In this document: positions 30,998 to 39,300 of the stretch, in pieces
Numbering within the stretch: position 1 is the first letter of the stretch
Layout of the letters: the number at the start of each line of letters is the position of its first letter
Source of the DNA: a virus
Strand: one strand, 5' to 3'
Virus record (IMG/VR): IMGVR_UViG_3300042524_000351
Coordinates: 1-56,967 of that record
DNA: 56,967 bases
The notes under the pieces: model-generated
The model's database searches: none
What the model was told of the DNA's origin: nothing
The model's input: the letters and a program-made list of their open reading frames with translations, nothing else
Program-made: the position numbers and the translations under genes

Positions 30998-31942
30998 GTG
31001 TCTTACGAGGCGATTACTCTCACACTCCTTAGTCTCAGGGGCGTCGGTCCAAGGTCCGTCGCCGACTTTCTTTCGTCTGGATACGAAGCAACAGAAGCTG
31101 ATTCCTTGCATAAGGCTCTTCTTCGAGGAGCCATTTCTCGTTTGTCGTCAATCCCAGGTGTCGATGATGTCCGGTTGGCATGGGAGAGAGCTGAGCGGCT
31201 AATTGACGACTGTGCGAAGCAGGACGTAACTATCCTAGGTGGAGTCAATCCGCTCCCAGTAACACTTTGTAGTATTCCTAATCCGCCTTTGCTCTTGTTC
31301 GTGCTTGGTAATTACAAGCTTGTCTATTCAAAAGGGATTGCTGTCATCGGAACAAGAGAACCAACTGATTTCGGCAGGAAGGCAGCACATCGAATGGCGC
31401 ATGTTCTCGCTGAGAATAGTTGGACAGTAGTCAGTGGCCTTGCCGAAGGATGTGACACAGAAGGGCACGAAGGTTGTTTGGCAGCCAATGGGGGAACTAT
31501 TGCAGTTTTGGCCCACGGTTTTGGGAGGATTTATCCCTCAAAAAACAAGATGCTTTCAGAAAGGATACTGGAGTCCGGTGGTTGTTTAGCAACAGAGTAT
31601 CCCCCTGGTGTTCCGCCGACGAAGAGTTCATTCATTGAACGTGATCGGCTTCAGAGCGGATTGTCTCGCGGAATAGTCGTTGTTGAGACTGATGTTCGGG
31701 GTGGAACTTTACACACAGTCGCCCATGCGAAGTCTCAGGGTCGAGGTATAGCCGCACTAGCTCACCCCTCCCACCTTATTGGCGAGCCAAAAGCTCAAGG
31801 TAATCAAAAGCTAATAAGAGAAGGTGTCGCTAGACCACTTTCCAATAGATCCGACTTGATTGATTTCGCTGACTCGCTTGATGACAAGATTCCACTTGAT
31901 TCTGGAGACGATTCACATGTTCAAACAACTTTTGATCTCTAA
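30998..31942 (+). CDS. DprA-like (SMF/SLOG superfamily) protein
   Basis: A 314-residue protein. The N-terminal 40 residues resemble a helix-hairpin-helix cap (LLSLRGVGPRSVADFL). The Rossmann core has DprA marks in order: AVIGTREPTDFGR, VVSGLAEGCDTEGHEGCLAANGGT, LAHGFGRIYPSKNKML, ATEYPPG, ERDRLQSGLSRGIVVVET and GGTLHTVAHA (each quoted in part). The usual RNR is ERDR and GID is GCD. No C-terminal winged helix. The next gene starts 3 nt after the stop, so the two are co-expressed. DprA-type folds often bind nucleotide-derived ligands in conflict systems; a role in phage defence is inferred. Confidence 0.75.
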   Translation: MSYEAITLTLLSLRGVGPRSVADFLSSGYEATEADSLHKALLRGAISRLSSIPGVDDVRLAWERAERLIDDCAKQDVTILGGVNPLPVTLCSIPNPPLLLFVLGNYKLVYSKGIAVIGTREPTDFGRKAAHRMAHVLAENSWTVVSGLAEGCDTEGHEGCLAANGGTIAVLAHGFGRIYPSKNKMLSERILESGGCLATEYPPGVPPTKSSFIERDRLQSGLSRGIVVVETDVRGGTLHTVAHAKSQGRGIAALAHPSHLIGEPKAQGNQKLIREGVARPLSNRSDLIDFADSLDDKIPLDSGDDSHVQTTFDL

Positions 31943-31944
31943 TC

Positions 31945-33123
31945 ATGAATGCGGCTGTTCTTTTTGACTTGGATGATACGCTTGTGGATACCCACCACCT
32001 CCGGACATATCGTGACACGCAACAGTGGACCGAATTAACTGATTCTATTCTGGGGCAGGTTCAGCCATTCACCGGGGTAACTGAATTGCTGGGTAATTTA
32101 CGCATGAACGCCTGTGGAATTGCGGTGGTTACAACTTCCCCCAAATGGTATGCTGAGAAGCTTCTAAAGCGCTTGAGCTTGCCGTTTGATGTCATTGTTG
32201 CGGCGGGCGATACCCGCTATGGAAAGCCTAGCAGAGATCCATCCAAGCTTGCTCTACAAAAGCTCGGCCATTCAGATCAAAATACGTCATTTGTGATCGG
32301 AGATCGGTGTGTTGATATTGCTTCAGGTGATTCAGTATGTAAGTGGACAATCGGCGCTGGTTGGGGCACAAAAAACCGTCGCGACCTGATGATGGCTTAT
32401 CCCAAAGTAATTGCGGAAGATCCATCTGAGGTGTTCAGCGTTGTTAATGGCGTGCTCTCCGGAAATGAACCTCAAGAATATGCATGGGCAGATAAGACGA
32501 CTGCAGAACGGTGGATCGATTCTCCTGTATGGGATAGAAGAAAGCATCTAACGGACTACCGCATTCCTTACAAGTTCGCCAGGGTTTATCGAAAGTGGGG
32601 ATCTTGGACGGATGAAAGCGTCAGATTGTTCAAGAGTAAGAACCCCAAGCAGTGGTGGTTCAAAGATAAAGCGGCTTCTCTTTTCGCTTTAGAACTTCAA
32701 GATGTGATTCCGGATGGAGGCTACGTTATGTTTGTCCCACCGGCAGCGCTCAAGGGGACGGATGGTTATGATAATCGATGGGAATTGGTTGAGCAATTTC
32801 TTGGTGACGAAGCAAAGAAGAAAGGGTGGAAATTCTGTCAAGCTGTGATCCCAACGGAATCCTCCGTTCCCGCACACGAGCAGGAAGCTGATTCAGCAGA
32901 TAGAGATCCTGAGGTTATCAAATCAAGATTGAGATGGGTCGGTGGCATACCTGCTGATGCAACTGATGTTGTGATCGTTGATGACGTTCTGACAACAGGT
33001 GCACATCTGCGTGCTTACCACGACGTGGTCACAGCCAATCTTCCTAAGACCAGAATCAGCCTCGTTGCGTGGGCTGTCTTTTCTTCGATTCCTTGGCACA
33101 GATGCCCGTCGGCTAATTGCTGA
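31945..33123 (+). CDS. HAD phosphatase fused to phosphoribosyltransferase-like domain
   Basis: A 392-residue fusion. Residues 1-165 are a HAD phosphatase: motif I DLDDTLVDT, motif II TTSPKWY, motif III K in KPSRDP, motif IV IGDRCVDIASG. Residues 190-392 carry a PRTase fold ending in VVIVDDVLTTGAHLRA, the PRPP loop. The linker has WIDSPVWDRRKHLTDYR. The partner is the DprA-like protein upstream. Together they look like nucleotide chemistry: base or nucleoside exchange, dephosphorylation and a nucleotide-binding sensor. The C-terminal 15 residues look unlike protein, while the +1 frame stays open with a protein-like 40-residue tail (see findings). Confidence 0.7.
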   Translation: MNAAVLFDLDDTLVDTHHLRTYRDTQQWTELTDSILGQVQPFTGVTELLGNLRMNACGIAVVTTSPKWYAEKLLKRLSLPFDVIVAAGDTRYGKPSRDPSKLALQKLGHSDQNTSFVIGDRCVDIASGDSVCKWTIGAGWGTKNRRDLMMAYPKVIAEDPSEVFSVVNGVLSGNEPQEYAWADKTTAERWIDSPVWDRRKHLTDYRIPYKFARVYRKWGSWTDESVRLFKSKNPKQWWFKDKAASLFALELQDVIPDGGYVMFVPPAALKGTDGYDNRWELVEQFLGDEAKKKGWKFCQAVIPTESSVPAHEQEADSADRDPEVIKSRLRWVGGIPADATDVVIVDDVLTTGAHLRAYHDVVTANLPKTRISLVAWAVFSSIPWHRCPSANC

Positions 33124-33216
33124 GTGTGACCGGGCAGGAAATCTATTTACGAGACCGTTCCAGTCCTTGGGTCTCCCCACCCCCATCCAAATCTTGTGAA
33201 TGGAGCCATTTCAGCT

Positions 33217-34149
33217 TTACACTTTTTTCACGTCGGAAGTCGCCTCGTTTGGGAAGAAAATCCGAGGTGACCAGCCAAGACTTTTCCTTACGGCCACAGG
33301 GGATGCGCGGGTTTCCGGCACGTCCGCTGGGTGGGCATCTTTGTGGATCACGGTAGGTGTAAAATCAGTAAAGCTGGACCCCGAAATCTGTAAAGCGGCG
33401 GCGGCTTTCGTCGCGGCATCCAGCATGTCCATGACGGAGTGGTTTTTGCCAGTGCCGACGTTCAGAACGGCCGATCCGGGACCGGGCCAGTGGAGAGCAA
33501 GTTCGACCGCCCTGGCCACATCGGAAACGTGCGTGAGGTCGCGGCGGTGGCTCCCATCACCATTGATTACGACTGGCTGGCTCGCCTCGATCTTGCGACG
33601 GAACGCTTCCAGTGCGAGGTCTGGGCGCTGACCTGAACCCCAGACGGAGAAGAACCGCAGGGCGAGAAAGCGCAGACCGTGGAGGCGGGAGTAGAGTCGG
33701 CCCCATTGCTCGCCGTGGAGTTTGGTCAGTGCGTATGGGCTGCATGGATCAGGCGTGGTCGATTCCTCGGCCGGCAGTGGCGTGTCCGGTCCATAGACGC
33801 TGGACGACGAAGCGAAGACGAAATGGCGGATGCCGTGGATTCGGCAATGCTCCAGGAGCCGCAGGGTGCCGACCACGTTCGTTGAGTCATAATCGAAAGG
33901 CCGGTCCATAGAGGGGCGCACACCGGCCAGAGCTGCGAGATGAACAATGGCGTCGATTCCTTGGTCTGGCAGGCGGGCGGTCCTAATGTCGCCGCAGAGG
34001 TAGATGCTGCCGTCCGGAAATCTGTCCTCGGGCGGGATCAAGTCGTAGCCGATGACTTTGTGGCCTGCATCGCATAGGTGCCGCACGACATGGTTGCCGA
34101 TGAAGCCGGACGACCCGGTGACGAGGACGGTGAGCGGTTTGAAATCCAT
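33217..34149 (-). CDS. NAD-dependent sugar-nucleotide epimerase/dehydratase
   Basis: A 310-residue extended SDR protein. The NAD loop GSSGFIG lies near the start, DIR follows, SSSSVYG carries the catalytic Ser, and YALTK supplies Tyr and Lys. TTPDPCSPYAL and LRFFSVWGSGQRPD match GalE/uronate-epimerase type enzymes. It would reshape an NDP-sugar. In this phage the likely user is the putative DNA glycosyltransferase (23115), though capsule or LPS change is also possible. GTTGAC (34164-34169) lies exactly 20 nt upstream and contains the TGA of the upstream gene. Confidence 0.8.
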   Translation of the reverse strand: MDFKPLTVLVTGSSGFIGNHVVRHLCDAGHKVIGYDLIPPEDRFPDGSIYLCGDIRTARLPDQGIDAIVHLAALAGVRPSMDRPFDYDSTNVVGTLRLLEHCRIHGIRHFVFASSSSVYGPDTPLPAEESTTPDPCSPYALTKLHGEQWGRLYSRLHGLRFLALRFFSVWGSGQRPDLALEAFRRKIEASQPVVINGDGSHRRDLTHVSDVARAVELALHWPGPGSAVLNVGTGKNHSVMDMLDAATKAAAALQISGSSFTDFTPTVIHKDAHPADVPETRASPVAVRKSLGWSPRIFFPNEATSDVKKV

Positions 34150-34164
34150 GCCCCGCGCCGGGAG

Positions 34165-34518
34165 TCAACTCGCACGCACCAGGGAAACGAGGCGTTCGAT
34201 GTGAGCCGTCGTCAGTTCGTTTGGTCCGAGGCGGACGACATGCCATCCGGCCAAGGTGGCTTCGAGGTATTTTTCCAGGTCGGCGGCGAAGCCCGCCCCG
34301 CGGTTGTGACGCCCGTTCACGTAGATACCGCCTTCGATTTCGATCAGGGTTTTCGATTCCTGGTGAGCGAAGTCCGCTCGCCATTTCCGCACGGGGTGAA
34401 ATCGGAATTCCTTTTCCAACTCAGGTCCACCCAGCGCCCGCCACAGAAGTTCAAAGCGTTTCTCAAGCCTGCTTGGCGGCTTGGCACCCCGGAACACTTT
34501 GCGGGCGCGGGTCGCCAT
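34165..34518 (-). CDS. VSR/DUF559-like PD-(D/E)XK endonuclease
   Basis: A 117-residue single-domain nuclease with [34 protein letters not shown] (D and ExE catalytic core, in part), and [29 protein letters not shown]. This is the phage version of the very-short-patch-repair fold and may act as a junction- or mismatch-processing nuclease in replication. It is closely packed with both neighbours. Confidence 0.7.
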   Translation of the reverse strand: MATRARKVFRGAKPPSRLEKRFELLWRALGGPELEKEFRFHPVRKWRADFAHQESKTLIEIEGGIYVNGRHNRGAGFAADLEKYLEATLAGWHVVRLGPNELTTAHIERLVSLVRAS

Positions 34519-34760
34519 CAGAGGGGCAATTTCGGCTGATTAGGATCGTCGATGGAGCACTCGATTTCATCGGTCGTCACCTTGGACACGCGGCACGTCA
34601 CCTTGAGTTTGGTGGGTGAGTGCGAACGGTCGAAGGTCACGCGGAATCCGAGGCTGAACTTGCCGTCGTCGGCGCTGTCCTCGGCTTCATCGAAGTGGGC
34701 ATCGAGGAGTTCCTTCACCGCGTCGATGGCGGCTTTGCATTCGGTGGGCTTGGTGTTCAT
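34518..34760 (-). CDS. Small hypothetical protein
   Basis: An 80-residue acidic protein with an N-terminal helix ([19 protein letters not shown]) followed by a strand-rich part ([13 protein letters not shown]). It overlaps both neighbours by an ATGA-type junction. No motif recognised. The alpha plus beta makeup fits a small DNA-metabolism or recombination accessory. Confidence 0.5.
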   Translation of the reverse strand: MNTKPTECKAAIDAVKELLDAHFDEAEDSADDGKFSLGFRVTFDRSHSPTKLKVTCRVSKVTTDEIECSIDDPNQPKLPL

Positions 34761-34942
34761 GGCTTGGTGTTGCGGAGGGTTTCTTCAATGCGGCGGAGTG
34801 ATGCCATTACCGAGGCGTTGTGATCGGCGAGGGTGCGTTTGCGTTCCTCGCTGGCCTTGAGCCATTTTGAGATCGTGCCTGCCGCGCCGAAGGTGATGGC
34901 GAAAAAGCCAACGAAGGTGAGGATGTCAGTGAGTAGGTTCAT
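34757..34942 (-). CDS. Small membrane protein, copy A of a tandem pair
   Basis: A 61-residue protein: one N-terminal transmembrane helix (ILTFVGFFAITFGAAGTI) then a charged helix ending [14 protein letters not shown]. The next gene upstream (34939-35103) ends SLTKIEEQLRNQKP. The two are small paralogues with overlapping stop/start (ATGA). They could be a holin/antiholin or spanin-like pair, or inner-membrane anchors for the replication machinery. Confidence 0.55.
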   Translation of the reverse strand: MNLLTDILTFVGFFAITFGAAGTISKWLKASEERKRTLADHNASVMASLRRIEETLRNTKP

Positions 34943-35103
34943 GGCTTTTGGTTGCGGAGTTGTTCTTCAATTTTGGTGAGCGACTTGGTCACTGCTTCGC
35001 GGAACTCTTTGAAGAACCACACGGCTTCGATGGCTTTGATGACCGCGATTCCGATTGCGATGATGCAAGACACGAATCCGATTGAGAGTAGGAATGCTTC
35101 CAT
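34939..35103 (-). CDS. Small membrane protein, copy B of a tandem pair
   Basis: A 54-residue protein with an N-terminal transmembrane helix (MEAFLLSIGFVSCIIAIGIA) and an amphipathic C-terminal helix ending KIEEQLRNQKP, paralogous to the following gene. Its TGA overlaps the ATG of copy A. It is too short for many gene callers but the frame, ATG and coupling are clear. Confidence 0.6.
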   Translation of the reverse strand: MEAFLLSIGFVSCIIAIGIAVIKAIEAVWFFKEFREAVTKSLTKIEEQLRNQKP

Positions 35104-35115
35104 GATTTTGTATTG

Positions 35116-35796
35116 TTAGAGTTGGTTGTAGATGGTGACGATCGGTTCGAGGTCTCGTTTGAGAGCCTCCCGCTGTTCGTCGGTGGCGGTGTCCAGAAAA
35201 CGATTTGCCTTCATGCGCTTCCACCAGACGGAGAGGCGGTTCACGAATGGGATGTGGTTGTCGATGCCCTTGTCGGAGTCGTCGGGTTCGAGATCCTTGT
35301 CGGTTGCGATGCGGCCAAGGTTGAGCGACTTGCGCAACCGGCGCGTGGACATCCGGCGTCCGGCATCCTCTTCGGCGACGCAGGCTTCAATCCAATCCTG
35401 CATGTCACCGTCGGGCAGCTTGGCCATCAGGCGGTGGTGTTCCCACGAGAGACGTTCGGTGCGCAGCGAAAACGGGACGTTACGTGAAACGTAGGCGTAG
35501 TTCTGGAGGGTGGAGAGGTCGAGGCCGGTGGCTTTGAGCGCGAGCTGATAAGAGGGATGATCCACTTTGCGTTCTGGATCGCCTTCGGTGCCGAACAGGC
35601 TTTGGCCATAGACGAGCCAGTCGCCGACGATGAAGGCAATCGAACTGGCGGCTTCACCGATGCTTGTCGCGAGTTCCTGCCATTCCTCGACGCTGAGTTT
35701 GTCGGAGATTTGCAGGCCAACGCGACTGACGGCGACCTTCGGGTTTGGGAGTCTAAGTGAGTTCATGGGATCTGGTGGATCGAATGCGGGCGGCAC
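35116..35796 (-). CDS. Conserved phage protein, unknown
   Basis: A 226-residue protein. FIVGDWLVYGQSLFG, YQLALKATGLDLSTLQNYAYVSRNV, RLSWEHHRLMAKLPDGDMQDW form a pattern that I recall from uncharacterised phage and plasmid proteins with a plant-homeodomain-free, HTH-like helical fold. It may bind DNA. The GTG at 35796 has a GTTGAC box exactly 23 nt upstream and is used here; an ATG at 35766 gives a 216-residue form. It overlaps the sigma-like gene. Confidence 0.55.
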   Translation of the reverse strand: MPPAFDPPDPMNSLRLPNPKVAVSRVGLQISDKLSVEEWQELATSIGEAASSIAFIVGDWLVYGQSLFGTEGDPERKVDHPSYQLALKATGLDLSTLQNYAYVSRNVPFSLRTERLSWEHHRLMAKLPDGDMQDWIEACVAEEDAGRRMSTRRLRKSLNLGRIATDKDLEPDDSDKGIDNHIPFVNRLSVWWKRMKANRFLDTATDEQREALKRDLEPIVTIYNQL

Positions 35797-36304
35797 GATA
35801 CCGCTTGCGGGCTGTCAACGAGCGCATGGCGCGGGAGGGTTTGAGGTCGAGCAGTTCGGTTAGTTCGACACAGCGTTTGCTGACCGCCGCTCTGGTGATG
35901 CCGTGGCGTTCGGCGATTTCAGTCATCGAGGAACCGGTGTAGGAAAGGCCGCTGACCAGGGCGATGCACTCGGCGGTGAGGCGGGCGTTGTCGTGGCAGA
36001 GGATTTCACCCAGCACACGCCGTAGTGATGACCACACTGATTCTGTGTCGCAGGTTTCGTCATCGGATTCCGGTTCTGGTTCGGGCATCACGGCGGGATC
36101 GTCGCCCTCCTTCATCAATGGACTGTCGGCGGCATCACCCTTGGCTGATCCGTTGCCGTGGTTGGCGAGGCATGGCGCGGCAAGACCTTGGGCTTCGAGT
36201 TTGCGGCGTTCATCCGCAGGCAGGGATTCAATCCACGCCCGGTATTCGCGCTGATACTCGGCATCGCGGGCGGATTGCTTTTTGGAGTAGTCGTCGGAGT
36301 TCAT
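35753..36304 (-). CDS. Sigma-70 region-4-like regulator
   Basis: A 183-residue protein with an acidic low-complexity middle (GDDPAVMPEPEPESDDETCD) and a C-terminal HTH (SSMTEIAERHGITRAAVSKRCVELTELLDL). This is the region-4 style of sigma-like phage regulators that bind promoter DNA. The C-terminus is very basic. It overlaps the polymerase stop by ATGA (36301-36304), and an N-terminal extension is not needed. It may switch on late or replication transcription. Confidence 0.6.
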   Translation of the reverse strand: MNSDDYSKKQSARDAEYQREYRAWIESLPADERRKLEAQGLAAPCLANHGNGSAKGDAADSPLMKEGDDPAVMPEPEPESDDETCDTESVWSSLRRVLGEILCHDNARLTAECIALVSGLSYTGSSMTEIAERHGITRAAVSKRCVELTELLDLKPSRAMRSLTARKRYRAARIRSTRSHELT

Positions 36305-39300
36305 TTTTCGGCCCAGGTGGTGCAGATGTTTGCTTCGACTTCGACCGGCACCTCTGGGAAGAGGGCGGCCATGGCTTCGACCATCGCGGTCGTGATGATT
36401 TCCCGGCACTCGTTGGCGGATTCCTCGCGGCACTCGACGACGACTTCGTCATGCACGGTGGAGACGAGGCGGGCTGACTTCGGAAGGCGCTCGTGGATCA
36501 GAATGAGGGCGTGTTTCATGCCGTCGGCGGTGCCGCCCTGGACTGGAGTGTTCACGAGCGCGGTGAAGCGTTCCCACTCGCTGGCTTTTTCCGGGACGAG
36601 ACGGCGACGGCCGGTGCGGGTGCGAACTTCGGTGACGCCCGCCTCTGCTTGGTTGTGGCTGGTGCCGTGCCATTGGCGGAGACGTGAGTAGGTGCGGAAG
36701 AATGCCTGGCGGATGTCGGTCGCCTGATCCTCGTCGAGGGTGACGCCGTAGGAGCTGGCGGCGTATTTCACCAGACCTGGGGCCGACTGACCGTAGAGCA
36801 GGCCGAAGTTCACTGCCTTCGCCAACTGCCGGTCGGACTTCGTCACCTGATCCTCGGGTTTGCCAAGCACGGTGGCGGCGGTGAGTTTGTGGAGGTCCGC
36901 GCCCGACTTGTAGGCGTCGATCATCTTGGTTTCGCCCGCGATGGCTGCCGCCGCACGCAATTCGATCTGCGAGTAGTCGGCAACGATGAGGCGTTTGCCG
37001 TTCGGTGCGGTGAACGCTTCACGCATTTCACCCCGTCCGATGTTCTGGAGGTTCGGTTCCTTGGATGAGAAGCGACCGGTGGCGGTGCCGAGTGGTTCAA
37101 AGCGTCCGTGGATGCGTCCGTCTTTCTGGATGTGACCGACCAGCGATTCGGCTTGCTGGGCGCGTTTGCTCGCTTCGCGGTAGGCCAGCACCAGGGGAAC
37201 CAGGAGGCCGTCGTCAGCCGCTTTGAGAACTTCCTCGGCGGTGGATTCCAGTTTGAGACCCTTGGCGCGGAGGGCCGCGAGAATTTGGCTCGGGCTGGCC
37301 GGATTGATTCCTGGATTTTCCAGGGCAACTCGAAGATCGTCGGCAGCCTTTTGAGCAAGTCGGTCGGCTTCGGCGGCGATGGATTCCAGTTTGGATTTAT
37401 CGGTGTGGATGCCTGTCGCCTCCATGCTGACTACGCAGGGCAGGAGATTGCTTTCGAGCGCCCAAACGGTATCGAGTCCTGAAAATTCCAACTCGCTTTC
37501 CATGGTGCCGAGCAAGTCGTGGAGGTGAGCCACGTCGCGGGCCGCATAGGCGAGTTGGTCATCGGTGAGCAGCATCGACGCCCAATCGGAACGGCTGTGG
37601 TCGGCGGCTGGTTGGATACCGAGGTATCGCTCCAGGCATTTGTCGAGGTCGTTGCCGGGTTTGGTGCCGGCACTCAGGATGCGGGCTGCGGTGAGCGTGC
37701 AATGGACGCGCTTGGCGAACAGCCCGCACTTCACACGCAGCCAGAGCAGATCGAACTTTGCATTGTGGGCGATGATGCCGGTTTCCTCCAAGATTGGCCT
37801 GAGCGGTCCGAGATCGTATCCGACGGCGCGGAGGTCGATGGTCCAGATCGGGCCACCGTGGCGGCAGACGGTGAGCAGGCGGATCTCACCCTTCCACGGG
37901 TCGAGGCCATCGCCTTTGCGCTCGCCGTAGGTTTCGATGTCCAGAGCGATGCGGGATGCACAGGTCAGGTCGAGGGCGACGCGGTCGAGGTCGGTGCGGA
38001 TGGAGCAGAAAACCTGTTTGAGGGACGTAGGGACATTGGGGGAGTTTTTCCTATCCCCCTTATAGAGACCTTTTAATTCATCATGATTTTTATTTTTTTC
38101 ATCGTCATTTTTTTCTCCCATATAAGGCGTATGGAAATGTCCCTCAATGTCCCTACGTCCCTCAGTGGATGTGGCAGGTTTGGGCGTTGAGAGGCAAATG
38201 GGCAGTTCTCCATCACCTTCGCGGAAGAAACGGTAGATGCCGAAATTCTTGGATGTCTGCTTGAGACGGAAGGTGATGCCCCCGAGTTCACGCTTATCAA
38301 ACTTCGCGACGATCTTGCCGAAGCTGGTCAGTCCTCGCCGCGCGGCGAAATCAAGCCAGTCAAACAGCTCGTGGACCTCCTCGCTCTGCTGGATGAAAGC
38401 CTGAAATTCCTTCTTCAGCACCTCGCGGTCGCCGAAGTGGTCGAAAGCCAACACGAAGAAATCCCGCATCGCCTTGGTCGCTTGGTCACCGGACGATTGG
38501 CTGTCTTCATGTGGGCGGCACGGGTCCGGCAACCCGGCACAGTGGAGGATACCACCGACTGTCTGCCCCCATTCCGGGAACGAGGTGAATGGTGACGGAC
38601 CGGGCGGACATCCTTGCCGCACCCATTCATTGACCAGAGCGGCGACGGCCGAGAGCAATTCCGAACGGTGGCGACGAACCCAGCCTTTGATGTCGATGTG
38701 ACGATAGCGGTGGCCGTTGATGTCGTCTGGCGAGAAGCGCAGGCGGATGCGTCGGCAGCGGCGTTCGATGTCGGGTTCCCACGTCGCATTGTTGGCGGAG
38801 AATGAAAACTCGGTTTCGTTGGGGAGCGTCATGGTTTCACTCACACCGAGGCGGCGGTCCTCCCACACGCCCGAGTTGTCAGTGGCGGCTTCGAGCGAGG
38901 CATAGCGGACGTGCCCCTTCATGTTTGCCAGATGGAAGAAGCGACTGCCGGCCATGAGCGCGGAGGTGATGCGTTTGCGCATCTCGTCGTCGCATTCCTT
39001 GGAGAGCGGGGCGCAGACGATCGAACGCCCGGTGTAAGCAATGTGGGTGAGGTCGGCGCAGGTGTCCTTGCCGCAGCCTTCGCGGTTGCCGTCGTAGATC
39101 CAAAGCGGGGTGCGCATCCATCCCATCAGGCCCCGACAGAACGGGGTGATGAAGCGTGCCAGCGCGTGGATGCGCGATTGTTCGTCGTGCCACCAGAACC
39201 CGCCATGCTCGGGCAGGCCGAAGAGATCCTGGAGCAACCAGCGCAGTGCCTCGCTGTGGCCCATCGTCTTGAGCTGTGGGGCGTGCGGATTGAGCCAGGT

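Noticed and set aside
36301-38100. Separate stand-alone DNA polymerase gene starting in the linker
   Set aside because: The reading frame is continuous from 40710, and the linker has no in-frame ATG with a convincing ribosome site close to the exonuclease part, so a single fusion is the simpler reading.
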